DNA of 64,000 bases. Source: Molossus alvarezi. Its lineage: Eukaryota > Chordata > Mammalia > Chiroptera > Molossidae. The stretch lies in contig CM073886.1 of NCBI GenBank assembly GCA_037176705.1, positions 125,642,001 to 125,706,000 on the forward strand, in the 5' to 3' direction. Positions 45,431 through 56,280 of the stretch are shown in pieces (the stretch's first letter is position 1; every line of letters starts with the position of its first letter). Position numbers and translations under genes: made by a program. The notes beneath the pieces were generated by a model that worked only from the letters and a program-made list of their open reading frames with translations, had not been told where the DNA came from and searched no databases.

Positions 45431-46499
45431 ATGAGTCATAGTGATGTTAACAAAATTGACTTGAGCCCTTACAGGAACTCTTACAGTATCACTGCTCATC
45501 ATTCCCCATCTCATCACCTCTCTCTGCTTCGCTGGACGGCACCCGAGCCTCACTTCACCATACTGCTATTCCAAGTCTGTGTTCTCCCCAACATCCTTCT
45601 ATCAGACACATCATCACAGAAGTCCAAAAAATGTTTGGGAGGGCCAAGCTCTTTTCGTAAGGTTGCGTGTAAAAACACTCTTAAAAAAAAAAAAAAAAAA
45701 CTATTTTAAATTCAGCTAGCAGTTGAAAAAATACCTGCAAAGTGACTCAATCTTTGACAGTTGCAAAACTAGCCATAAGTAAAATTCCAAAATAAAGTGT
45801 GATTTCTATTTCCTCCTGTTTTTGCTTAGATGGGAATATTTCCAACAACTACCTCAGGGTGTGGAGTCATTTTCACAAATGTATATTCATTCACTTTATC
45901 TCCCTAGAGGTGATATATCGGGATTGTCATTTCTGACCCTGCAATTTGATGGTGTCCTGTTGCCTGTGTACACTAATAGGATTCATCCTCCAAGTCTCCC
46001 CTTCCTCAAGACACCCTAAAACATAACTGGGAGGAGCTAGAAAGAACCTTGGAAATCTTTCAGTCAATACCCTTCATTTCACCAGTAAAATCTTGCAGCC
46101 CAACATGGTTGGATGATCAGACTTCATCACATGTATCTGCTCTGCATCCCACCATCTCCGGGCTTCTCAGAGACCCATCGTTAGCCCCTCCCTCCTCCGT
46201 GCCTGCAATGTTGCCTCACAACCTGCGTTTCCAACTTGCATTCTATATGCTCGAAGGTCTTCCACCTTAAAAGCAAATCCCCTTTTCTGTCTAGAACTCC
46301 CTCCAACTCCTTCTCTACATTTCTCCTCTCTCAGTCCAGTTTCCCAAAGGGGTAGCTGCCCTTTCTCCTCTTAGGTCCTCCGCTTCCAGCCCAGGTGAGA
46401 CAATGTCCCCATCACCACCCTTCCACACTGTTTTCAGGCCAACAACCCAAGTCTTCCAGTCTCCACATCACGTTTCAGTCCCGTCTTCCCTGATCTTTG
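45431..46499. other. Intergenic stretch with a poly(A) run
   Basis: An A-run of about 18 near 45683-45701 may mark a decayed retrocopy, but I cannot name its body. The rest is pyrimidine-rich and may already be decayed L2 from about 46260. Confidence 0.4.
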
Positions 46500-46887
46500 T
46501 CACCACATCCAACACTGTTCCAATGCTTCCCTCTTCAAATTCTCTGCCCAGACTTCCTTGTTGCCTCTCCTCTTAGTTTTACTCCTGCTTCTCGGGTCAC
46601 GCGGTGTCGGTAGTTTTGGCTAGCTGCCCATCTCTGCCCACACAAATGTTGGAGTGCCTCAGGACTGTGTCTTTGACCTTTTTCCTTTAGCTTTCACTCT
46701 ATAAACTCTTTCTGGGCAATTGTTCCACTGAAATTAGTTTATTGGTCAGTAATTCTAAAACCATTTGCTCCTGAGCTTTTCGTAACCGCCAACCTGATGC
46801 CTCCACTTGGATGATCTGTACGGAACTTCAGGTTCAATTTGTTTATATCATATTCCCTTCTTCCAAATCATGCTTCTCTCATTTTTT

Positions 46888-47110
46888 TTTATTTTTAATG
46901 TTTTCTTTCTTTATTGATTTGAAAGAGAGAGGAAGGGAGAGGGAGAGAGAGTTAGAAATATCGATGAGAGAGAACATTGATTGGCCGCCTCCTGCACGCC
47001 CCCCACTGGGGATTGGGTCCACAGCCTGGGCATGTGCCCTGACCAGGAATCGAACGGGCAACCTTTAGGTGCATGGGTCTACGCTCAACAACTGAGCCAC
47101 ACTGGCTAGG
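46888..47110 (-). mobile_element. Ves SINE, simple-tail class
   Basis: Reverse copy; AGGAATCGAACGGGCAACC and GAGCCACACTGGCTAGG are in window orientation. The perfect duplication CTCTCATTTTTT is at 46876..46887 and 47111..47122. Confidence 0.94.
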
Positions 47111-47474
47111 CTCTCATTTTTTAAATTTTAATTATTAGTCTTATTATACACCCAGTAGCTAAGGGAGAAATCTGGAAGGCATCCTTCTTCCCTCTTCTCT
47201 AATCCCATTTACACATTCATTCTTTTATGCAGAGACAACTGCATGCCTAGTAAGTATCAAGCATCCAAACTGTCATCTCTACTCCATCCTGTTGAATCCT
47301 TTCTGGTACTTAGCTAATGATCTAACTTGTCAAATTATCTCCTCCACCACCCCCTTAGTTTATACTCTAGGTTTTACCTGAACTACTGCAACAACCTCCT
47401 AACTGACTGCCACATTCCCTCTTACTTTCTTTCTCTTTATCCGTTAATATTTAATCCTCTCTATTGCTAACTTC

Positions 47475-48235
47475 TAATTATGAAAACATCAAAACAGTTT
47501 TATAATGAACAACAAACAGCAGGTCCTCTCCACTTATATGCCACAGTCATTAACACTGTGCTAGATTTGCTTTATTACACTATTTCATATACTCTTATTA
47601 ATATGAAAGTAGTCACATTTTTATCTATACTATTTGAGAGTTACTATGACATTAACCCCAATGACTTCAGAGTATACATCTTAACGGAGACTCGCCTGTA
47701 TAATCATGATACCATGTCTAAGAAAATCAACAATAATTCCATGGTATCCTGTAATATTCAGTCCATAGTCACAATTCTCCAACTGTCTCCAGAATGTCTC
47801 CTGTGGTTGATCCCTGTATCTTCAGTCAGGGTTCCATCCACATTAATGCATTGCATCTTATCGTTATATCTCTTTTACATCTCAGTTGAGAATTGTCCCC
47901 AATCATTTTTTTGTTTTTGTAATGACATTGACTTTGTTAAGTTCAAGGTAGTTGTGTTGTAGAATGTCTCACATTCTGAATGTGCTGGTTTATTTCCTCA
48001 TTAGCTGAGATGCTGAATTTTAACACTTGGTTAAGGTGCTGATGGACAGCGCTCAGCTCTCTTCACTGGAACTGTACAATTTTTCCTTTTTCAATTGGAA
48101 AGGGATTTGTCTGGTGACTCTCTGGCACCATGCTGATCTCCTGTTCCCCAACAACATTTCACCCAGTGTTTTAGCATCCATTGATGGTCATTGGCTGCAT
48201 CAATTACTAAGTTGAGGTGATCTTTTCATAGTGTA
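47475..48235 (-). mobile_element. Old L1M fragment inserted into L2
   Basis: CTGTGGTTGATCCCTGTATC, TCCATCCACATTAATGCATT and GGTTTATTTCCTCATTAGCT, then CATCCATTGATGGTCATTGG follow the reversed 3' UTR of an old L1M element. The 160-codon plus frame over its first part is not L1-coding and looks like chance. Confidence 0.5.
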
Positions 48236-48620
48236 AATCTGATCATTTTTTTTTCTCTTCAGTCATTTTCTATTACTACAGAATAGAGTCCAAAACGCTG
48301 AGGATGGCTTCTGAGTCCCTCAAGGTCTGCTTACCCTCCCTACTACTCTCTCTCCTCTCTTCTTGCTCTGTGTATTGTATCCAAATTCGTTTTCTTTCTG
48401 TGTCTCTGCTGAGATCCTTCACACAGTTTGTTTCCTCACTTGAAACATTGACTCCTACTCACCATTCAGATCTCTTTTTACACTCTATTCCATCAGGGAA
48501 GTGTTTCCTGGCCTCTCGGGCTAGAACAGCTTCCTCCACAACACGCCCCATTGCACCTTATACCGTGACAGATACCATCAGCTCCAGAACTCCTGATCAG
48601 AGTCTGCCCTGCCCTGACCC

Positions 48621-49214
48621 CTCAGGCTAGCAGAGGCTCGGGAGGGTGTGCAAGGCAGGCTGAAGGTTCGCCTGCTCTGCCTTGCATTTGACCTTCTGAA
48701 TACCTGCTTTCTGCCCTTTCTGTTTGTATTTTGTAGAAGAAAGAAAAACAACCACACGACTTGAAGCAAAGCTGAAAGTCTCTGTAAAGCCAGATACTAA
48801 TGTTTTCCTTTAATCTAATCTCTTTTACAAAGCTGCGGATTCCAACGGATCTTAGTCCGCAAGAGAGGGTCTGGTCCTTTGAAGGGATAAAATATCCAAA
48901 ACAGTTTCACCCCGATTTTTGGCTTAAGGGAAAAAAAGAGAAGTGATGCACTTTCTGGGTCACTACTGCTGATAAAAAGGGTCGCCCTGAAACTTTGCGT
49001 GCTCTCTCCCTCCAGAGGAGATATTAAAGGGCAGGCAATTAGTGTTGCTTCGTTTATCCTCCAGCAATTTCAGCTTCTGCTCAACTTCACTTTTCAAGTT
49101 CTTGTAACTTTTGGAGGTTCTTGACGTTTACAGAAACAATAGTTGCTATTATAATTATGACTGTACTATATAGCAGACACCCTTTTATTTTATTTTATTT
49201 TTTGAATTAATCTG
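48621..49214. other. Intergenic stretch, nothing recognised
   Basis: No named repeat; ends in a TTTTA run near 49184-49202. Confidence 0.4.
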
Positions 49215-50303
49215 AATTTTTAAACTTTATAACTTTTTCTCAATTTATTTTTGTTACAGATGTTGGTCCTTTTTTCCCCCAGACACCCTCTTCCTCATCT
49301 CACCCCCTCCCCCTCAGCATTGTTGTCTATGTCCATTGGTTATGCATATATGCATGTAAGTTCTTTGGTTCATTTCATTCATCCCCCATACTCCTTTCCA
49401 TGTCTCTGGGTCTATTTTATTCATCAACCCACCTTGTTCATTATATTCCACAAATAAGTGAGATAATGTGGTATTTGTTTTTCTCTGCTTGGCTTATTTC
49501 ACTTAGCATAATACTCTCAAGGTTTCTCCATGTCCCCTCAAAAGATAGGAGGCCTTTCTTTCTTACAGCTGCATAGTATTCCATTGTGTATATGTACCAC
49601 AGCTTTTTTATTCACTCATCTATTGATGGACACTTGGGCTGTTTCCAGATCTTAGCTATTGTAAATAGTGCTGCTATGAACATGGGGGTACATATATTCT
49701 TTCTGATTGGTGTTTCAGGCTTCTTAGGGTATATTCCTAGAAGTGGGATCACTGGGTCAAATGGAAGTTCAATTTTTAATTTTTTGAGGAAACACCATAT
49801 TGTTTTCCATAGTGGCTGCTCCAGTCTGCATTCCCACCAACAGTGTACTAGAGTCCCCTTTTCTCCACACCCTCACCAACACTTGTTGTTTAATGATTTG
49901 TTGATGGCAGCCATTCTGACAGGTGTGAGGTGATACCTCATTGTTGTTTTAATTTGCATCTCTCTGATGATTAATGAAGTTGAGCATTTCTTCATATGTC
50001 TCTCGGCCATTTGAATGTCCTGTTTGGAGAGGTGTCTATTTAGGTCGTCTGCCCATTTTTTAATTGGGTTTTTTGTCTTCCTTTTGTTGAGTTGTATGAG
50101 CACTCTATATATTTTGGAAATTAACCCCTTATCTGATGTATTGTTGGCAATTTTGCTCTCCCATATAGTGGGTTCCCTTTCCATTTTGATGGTTGGTCCT
50201 TTTGCTATGCAGAAGCTTTTGAGTTTGATGTAGTCCCATGTGTTTTTCCTTTGTTTCTTTTGCCTTAGGTGTTGTATCAGTGAAAATTTTGCTGCGTGTG
50301 ATG
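49215..50303 (-). mobile_element. L1 (copy H), ORF2 C-terminus open
   Basis: About 1.1 kb of reverse L1. In the minus frame ORF2 stays open from [14 protein letters not shown] through [17 protein letters not shown] and [18 protein letters not shown] (about 144 codons). The C-terminal PVIPLLGIY region and 3' UTR follow. It abuts an MLT2 fragment. Low divergence suggests a fairly recent insertion; no target duplication was found. Confidence 0.88.
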
Positions 50304-50490
50304 TCCCTGTGTCTATGTCCTTTCCTCTTTTGACTAAGATACCAGTCATTGGATTTAGGGCTTGCCTTAAATCTAGAATGATTTCATCTTGAAATTCTGA
50401 ACTAATTACATCTGCGTAGAACATATTTTCAAGTATGGTCACATTCTGAAGTTCTGGTTGAACATGATTTGGGAGGTGGGGTCCTATTTG
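50304..50490 (+). mobile_element. MLT2 LTR fragment
   Basis: CTATGTCCTTTCCTCTTTTG, ATACCAGTCATTGGATTTAG, TTCATCTTGAAATTCTGAAC, AAGTATGGTCACATTCTGAA and GTTCTGGTTGAACATG match the 3' part of the MLT2 LTR. The left part is missing at the L1 junction. Confidence 0.8.
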
Positions 50491-51270
50491 ATTCATTGCA
50501 CTCTCTTCCATAGTCAAATCAAGGGGAGAAGGGAGGCCAAAGAAGGACAAATTCTCCCCTGGATCCTCTTCGGGGACATAGCTTCTCGTTTTTCTATCTA
50601 CCTGTCTGATGAGGTGACTTTGTGTTGAGCCAATCACACCTCACTTGGTCATTCTCTCTTGGCAGTCTAAGAAGAGGCTACTCCTTCCATGCAGCTCAAA
50701 TACTTTGCCTCTGATTCTTTTTCATCACCTGTTTTCTTGAGTCTACTTCTGAGGTGTCCAAGCCACCAAGAACACTCACAGAGATTTTAAATTACCTTTC
50801 AACCTGTGCCCTGCTAATTGACATTTGCTGTTTACAGTGATTTTTCTCTCTCCCAATCTGCATTTAAATAAAGTGAATTCTAGATGTGGCTCAGGTACTG
50901 ACTGTTGTGTCTATTTTAAACATACTCTTGGTGTTCTTTACATCACTTTTCACTGTGTGACAGTTTTCCCATTCCAGCCAAATTGAGCTAAGCTTTTGAG
51001 GTGAAAATTGGAAAATTGGTCAAAATCTGTACCGCTCTTGCTGTCTGGGTCTGAAGTCCATGTTTCTGAACACTCGGCTTAGACACGTGGTCTAACCTAG
51101 ATGAGTGCACTCACTGGAACGGCATATTTAAAATCTAAACTTCTCTGTAAAGTCAATTTGTTATGAGTATAAGTGTCTCAATAACCACTAAGACAGATTC
51201 TGTGAAAACATCCAACTACAGTGCCCTTGTCTTCAGTGAAGACAAAAATATTTCCATAAAAATAATATTT
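50491..51270. other. Intergenic stretch, nothing recognised
   Basis: No supported repeat or gene. Confidence 0.4.
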
Positions 51271-51347
51271 TTGACTTCCAGGCAAGATGTCAGGGTAGGT
51301 AAACGGAGTACTCACCTCCTCTCACAACCACATCAAAACTACAACCA

Positions 51348-51578
51348 GCCCTGGCAGGATGGTTCAGCTAGTTGGAGTGTCATTCATGCACCAGAAGATT
51401 GTGGGTTTGATTTCCAGTCAGGGCACATACCTAGGTTGTAGGTTTGATCCCTGGTTGGGGTGTGTATGGGAGTCAACTGATCAATGTTTCTCTCTCACAT
51501 TGATGTTTCTCTCCCTCCACTGCCTTCTATCTCTCTAAAATCAATACAAACATATCCTTCAGTGATTAAAAAAATACA
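51348..51578 (+). mobile_element. Ves SINE (first of a SINE cluster)
   Basis: The head is GCCCTGGCAGGATGGTTCAG, then GTGGGTTTGATTTCCAGTCA, ending ATACAAACATATCCTTCAGT then an A-run. Inserted into the HAL1 5' UTR next to ACTACAAC. Confidence 0.9.
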
Positions 51579-51582
51579 AAAC

Positions 51583-51813
51583 ACCCTGGCTGGTTTTGCT
51601 CAGTGGTTAGAGCATGGGCCCTGACCAAAGAGTCTGAAGCTCAATTTCAGCCAAGGGCATGTAGCTCAGTTGCAGTTCATCTCAGGCCCTGGTCAGGGTC
51701 GTGCATGGGGGCAACTAATTGGAGTGTCTCTCTCATGTCAACGTTTTTCTCTCTCCCACTCTATCTGAAGATAAATGGAAAATATCCTCAGGTGAGGATT
51801 AAAAAAAAAAACC
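51583..51813 (+). mobile_element. Ves SINE (second of cluster)
   Basis: The head is ACCCTGGCTGGTTTTGCTCA with the tail hairpin TCCTCAGGTGAGGA and an A10 tail. It follows the first SINE directly. Confidence 0.9.
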
Positions 51814-51821
51814 TACAACTA

Positions 51822-51948
51822 CCCCTGGATGGGTAGCTCAGTTGGTTAGAGCATCCTCCTGATATGCCAAGGTTGCAGGTTCAATCCCTGGTCAGGGCCC
51901 ATACAATAACCAACCAATGAATGCATAAATAAGTGGAACAACAAATCA

Positions 51949-51985
<37 letters not shown>

Positions 51986-52020
51986 TTCCTCTCTCTTTCT
52001 AAAATCAATTTAAAAGAAAA
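51822..52020 (+). mobile_element. Distinct tRNA-derived SINE (third of cluster)
   Basis: The head CCCTGGATGGGTAGCTCAGT keeps a canonical A box (TAGCTCAGTTGG) and B box (GGTTCAATCCC). It is closer to an intact tRNA than the Ves copies. The tail has ACCAACCAATGAATGCATAA, a TC run of about 32 bases, and CTAAAATCAATTTAAAAG. It differs from both Ves classes. Confidence 0.85.
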
Positions 52021-52357
52021 ACACACAACTAAACTACAAAACAACCATCATTCAGAACCACCTAAAATCTGGCTGAATGGAAGCCCTACAACTAGAGAAT
52101 TTAAGAAGAAACCACAAGAAGATGGGTAGGAGAGGCAGAGAGTGAACAGGCTGGCCCTACACCCACAGTGGTGGATAGAAATTGGAAGGGTTTCTCAGCT
52201 GTGGCGGCCCCCCTTGAGGGGTGAGTCATTCCAGTCTACACCAGGCCCGTGTCCCAGGGTTCCAGCGCCAGGAGGAGAAGTCCCCATAACGTCTGGCTGT
52301 AAACACCAGCAGAGGTTGAAGCCAAGGGAAATGGAAGACTCCTGGAGTCCCAGGTGT

Positions 52358-52606
52358 GTTTTTTTTTTATCCTCACCCGAAGACATTTTTTCACTTTTTG
52401 TTCAGATAGAGTAGGAGGGAGAGAGAGGAAGAGAGAGAGAGAGAAACATCAATGTGGAAGGGACACATCGAGTGGCTGCCACCCTCATGACCCAACCAGA
52501 GCCGTGGACAAACTGCAACCAAAGTATATGCCCTTAGCGGGAACCAAACCCAGGTCTCTCTGGACTGCAGGCTGACACTTTAACCGCTGAGCCAAACCGG
52601 CCAGGG
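52358..52606 (-). mobile_element. Ves SINE in HAL1 5' UTR
   Basis: Reverse copy with hairpin ATCCTCACCCGAAGAC and head GAGCCAAACCGGCCAGGGC. CCCAGGTGT-type repeats flank both sides. Confidence 0.93.
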
Positions 52607-52639
52607 CCCAGGTGTTTCTCTTAAAGGACAGACTTGACT

Positions 52640-52889
52640 TTTTATTTTATTTTATTCTCACCTGAGGACACTTTTGCATTTAACTTCAGACAGAGTGGGA
52701 GGGAGAGAGGGGGAAAAAGAGAGAGAAACATTGATGTAAGAGAGACACAATGAGTGGTTGCCACCCACAAAACCCCAACCAGGGCCGGGGACAAACTGCA
52801 ACCAAGGTACATGCCCTTAGCGGGAACTGAATCCGGGACTCTCTGGTCTGCAGGCTGATGTTCCAACCACTGAGCACAACTGGCCAGGG
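52640..52889 (-). mobile_element. Ves SINE in HAL1 5' UTR (second)
   Basis: Reverse copy starting with TTTTA units, hairpin CTCACCTGAG, and head end CACAACTGGCCAGGG. It lies about 30 bp from the previous SINE. Confidence 0.92.
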
Positions 52890-53888
52890 TGGGAGCAGCA
52901 GCTTGAAAGGCATAAGAGACATACAGGGAGGAACTGAACTGTCTGGCATCAGAGCAAGAGCTGGGGGACAGCTTCTCCTTGACAGAGTGCTGGCCAAGGC
53001 CATTGTTCCTTTGATGAGCCTTCCCCTCACATTGCTGGCAGATGGGGATCATATCTGAGACTCTATCAACCTGGCTAACACTGTTTGCCCCACCCTGGTG
53101 ATTCCCTGAGGCCCTGTCCCACCCAACTTTCCACCCACCCAAGTCATTTCCAGTGACTCTTCCATAAGAATGGCCTGTCTTTGGCTCATGCTTCATATTT
53201 TCCTAAAATCTCCCAAACAAGCAGCATCTGGCCTCAGAGTGCCCGGTACCTCTCACTAAGTGGCCCCAGGCCCAGCACTAGCAGCAGCCGGCCTTGGTTC
53301 TCAGCTTAGCCTCACCTGGGCACCTCCAAGCCCAGCACAAGTAGCTACCATCTGCAGATTGCTTTGTAGCTCATGCCAGGTGGCCCCAGGCAGGACACAG
53401 GTGGCAGTTGACCTTGGCCTGCACCTCCTGGGAGGCCCCAGAGCCAGCACACCCAGTGGACAACTTCAGACCATGTCAAAGCATCACATTCCTACTACCT
53501 TCACAAGCAGTATACTACAGAGGTAGACTCAGAGGGCATCAGAGCCCCTCTGAAGTTAAGTCCTGCTCCATGGGGTGGTCCCTGCACAGCTGATTCTTAA
53601 TGGTGGTCAGAGGTCAATGATCAGTGGTCACAGCCAATCCTTGCAACTGATAAGCCTGGGGGTAAATCCCTCCCATTGACATGCCAACAACAATTAAGGC
53701 TCAACTAAAAGAAGAAGGTATACATAGTCCACACAAAAGGGATCACCTCGAGTGCCTAGCTTGGGTGATTGAGGAGGCTGTGTCACTGGACTCTACAGAA
53801 CACCTACTACATTAGGCCACTCTACCAAGTGTGGGAGAGGTAGCAGTTCTACTTAATACATAGAAACAAACACAGGGAGGTTGCCAAA

Positions 53889-54750
53889 ATGAAGAGACAA
53901 AGAAACATGTTCCAAATGAAAGACGAGAACAAAACTCCAGAAAAAGAACTAAACAAAATTGAGATAATCTATCAGATGCAGAGTTCAAAACACTGGTTAT
54001 AAGGATGCTCAAGGAACTTAGTGAGAACCTCAACAGCATAAAAAATCAGAAACAAAAGATACACTAAATGAAATGAAGAATAATTTACAGGGAAAAACAG
54101 TACTGTAGATAAAGCCAAGAATCAAATCACCAATTTGAATATAAGGAAGCAAAAAAAACAAAAACAAAAAACACCCAATCAGAACAGCAAAAAAAGAAAA
54201 AGAATCCAAAAAAATGAGGATCATGTAAGGAGCCTCTGGGACAACTTCAAGTGTACCAACATTTACATCATGGGGGTGCTAGAAGGAGAAGAGAGAGGGC
54301 AAGAAATTGAAAACCTATTTGAAAAAATAATGACAGAAAACTTCCCTAACCTGGTGAAGGAAATAGACATACAATTCCAGGAAGTTCAGAGTCCCAAACA
54401 CGAAGAATCCAAAGAGGACCACACCAAGACACATCATAATTAAAATGCTAAAGTTTAAAGACAAAGAGAGAATCCTAAAAGCAGCAAGAGAAAAGCAGTT
54501 AGTTCCTTACAAGGGAACTCCCATAAGACCATCAGCTGACTTCTCAACAGAAGTTTGTAGACCAGAAGGGATTGGCAAGAAATATTCTAATTAATGAAAA
54601 GAAAGGACCTACAACCAAGATTATTCTACCCAGCAAAGCTATCTTTTATAATTGAAGATAAAGAGCTTCTCAGATAAGAAAAAGCTAAAGGAGTTCAGCA
54701 CCACCAATCAGTATTATATAAAATATTAAAGAGTCTTCTTGAAGAAGAAG
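53889..54750 (+). pseudogene. HAL1 ORF1 pseudogene (RNA-binding chaperone-like)
   Basis: The start reads MKRQRNMFQMKDENKTPEKE, the hallmark N-terminus of HAL1/L1 ORF1. A frameshift after about 27 codons is seen because the next block, LSDAEFKTLVIRMLKEL, is in another frame. A K-rich section is followed by a third block GVLEGEERGQEIENLFEKI, TENFPNLVKEIDIQFQEVQ, then ERILKAAREKQL and ADFSTEV-like and ILPSKAI-like pieces. ORF1 proteins are trimeric nucleic-acid-binding chaperones of retrotransposition. This copy is broken by stops and shifts. Confidence 0.8.
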
Positions 54751-54819
54751 AAGAAAAAGAGATAAAAAATATGAACAGCAAATTGGCAATAGATTATGTA
54801 TCTATTAATAATTGAATCT

Positions 54820-54850
54820 AAAAAAAAAAAAAAAAAAAAAAACAAAAAAA
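54820..54850. repeat. A-run microsatellite in HAL1 3' UTR
   Basis: An uninterrupted run of about 22 A followed by CAAAAAAACC. Confidence 0.9.
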
Positions 54851-55190
54851 CCACACATAAACAAGCAGGAGAAACCAAAATAGACTCATAGATACAGAGA
54901 ACATTTTGACAGTTGCCAGGGGGGAGGGGATTGGGAGATGGGTAAAAAAGGTAAAGGGATTAAGATGTACAAATTGATTGTTACAGAACAGTCCTGGGGA
55001 TGTAAAGTACAGCATAGGGAATATAGTTTATAATATTCTAATAACTATGTATGGTGTCAGATGGGTGAGAAATTTATCAGGATGATACTTATAAGTTATG
55101 TAATGTCTAACCACTGGGGTGCATGCCTGAAACTAATCTAATAATGTATGTCAACTGTAATTGAAAAATAAAAACAATTTTAAAATGAAA

Positions 55191-56008
55191 AAAAAAAATA
55201 GTCTCTTATGTCAAATTTTAAACTTTTGTTTACTTGATTTAAAATAAAAATTAAGATAGGAAATAGAAAAAAACACTTCAATTTCAGAATAATCTGTGAG
55301 AAAACAAGAACTGTCTTAATATGCTCAAAGTAAATATTTGTATTAATATGTGCAAACATAGCACTAGTTCAAGATTCAATACATGAGTTCCAAAATCAAT
55401 CGTCTTACCAGTGAAGACCTATAAAAATGTTTAAGCATTAGTCAGTAGAGTGGGAAGGATATTCTAGACAATCAATTTACAAATGTGATATGCAAATTAT
55501 TCAACAAAATAGATAGAAGTATTCCAATTCATTGCAAAATGGAATATCTTTCTTTTTGCCCTTTAAAACCATTTTTTTTTTGCAACTTCTCAACTCCTAA
55601 TTTATTTAAACATATTCATTTTATTTTCTTAGTTTAAAAAGGATATTCTTAAATAAGCAATTAGGCTATCCATTTAAAATATTTACTTTTCTTATTGCAA
55701 AAAGAGAATGTTTGCCTTCCCTTCATCATTTCACATGGTTATTTTAAGTCACTTTCTCATCTCTTTAGCTCCTTTTGGCAGAAAAAAGAAAACACATTCA
55801 TTCAGACCCTTCCTGAATCTGCTAACAGCTTGAATGAAGTCCAGCTTCTAACCTTGGGGTACAATATAAGTAAATAAACACAACTCAAATACAACAAAAT
55901 TACCTATAGGAACAAACGGGTCTATCCTAAATTTGTCTAGCCCTCAAATGCTTATTTTTGATGTGATGTTTCATTCTAAACAAATCTCATAAATGGTCAT
56001 ATGGTCAA
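55191..56008. other. AT-rich stretch, nothing recognised
   Basis: Follows the HAL1 A-tail. No named repeat or coding signal. Confidence 0.45.
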
Positions 56009-56022
56009 AAGGGACTCTCTGA

Positions 56023-56268
56023 GCCCTGGCCAGTTTGGCTCAGCAGTTAGAGCTTCGGTCCATGGACCATGGAGTCGCAGGTTTGATTCTGCTCAAGGGC
56101 ACATACCTTGGTTGCGGTTCATCCCTGGCCCTGGTTGGGTCGTGGGGGAGGCAATCAGTCAATCTGGTTCTAACACATTGATGTTTCTCTCTGTCTCTCT
56201 CTCTCTTCCTCCCTCCCACTCTATCTGCTGATAAATAGAAAAGTATCCTTGGGTGAGGAATTAAAAAG
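56023..56268 (+). mobile_element. Ves SINE
   Basis: The head is GCCCTGGCCAGTTTGGCTCA, then GCAGGTTTGATTCTGCTCAA and the tail TCCTTGGGTGAGGA. The flanks are AAGGGACTCTCT and AGGGGGGCCTCTCT, a decayed duplication. Confidence 0.92.
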
Positions 56269-56280
56269 GGGGGCCTCTCT

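Larger units (their letters stand above)
46500..48620 (+). mobile_element. L2 fragment with later insertions
   Basis: Forward L2. Diverged ORF sections such as AATGTTGGAGTGCCTCAGGA (46647), then GATGCCTCCACTTGGATGAT and TACTGCAACAACCTCCTAAC (47383), continue after an L1M insert with ATAGAGTCCAAAACGCTGAG (48285) and the L2 3' section CATCAGGGAAGTGTTTCCTG. The SINE at 46888 and the old L1 at 47475 split it. Confidence 0.65.
51271..55190 (+). mobile_element. Near complete HAL1 (half-L1) with five SINE insertions
   Basis: It begins with TGACTTCCAGGCAAGATGTC, the start of a bat L1/HAL1 5' UTR, and continues CGGAGTACTCACCTCC and CATCAAAACTACAAC. After three SINEs it resumes at about 52022 (TAAACTACAAAACAACCATC). 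The GC-rich 5' UTR runs to about 53880 with two more SINEs at 52358 and 52640. One ORF (ORF1-like) follows, then a 3' UTR ending CTGTAATTGAAAAATAAAAA. There is no ORF2, as expected for HAL1. Without the SINEs it is about 2.7 kb. Confidence 0.8.

Noticed and set aside
45683..45701. Processed pseudogene ending in the A-run
   Set aside because: The upstream 250 bp shows no recognisable mRNA-derived frame and no clear flanking duplication.
47480..47962. 160-codon ORF as a new gene
   Set aside because: It lies within the antisense strand of an old L1M 3' fragment, shows no domain, and its open state is best explained by chance.
51822..51895. Genuine tRNA gene
   Set aside because: The A and B boxes are good, but a SINE body with TC-rich tail follows and it sits in a SINE cluster, so it is tRNA-derived.
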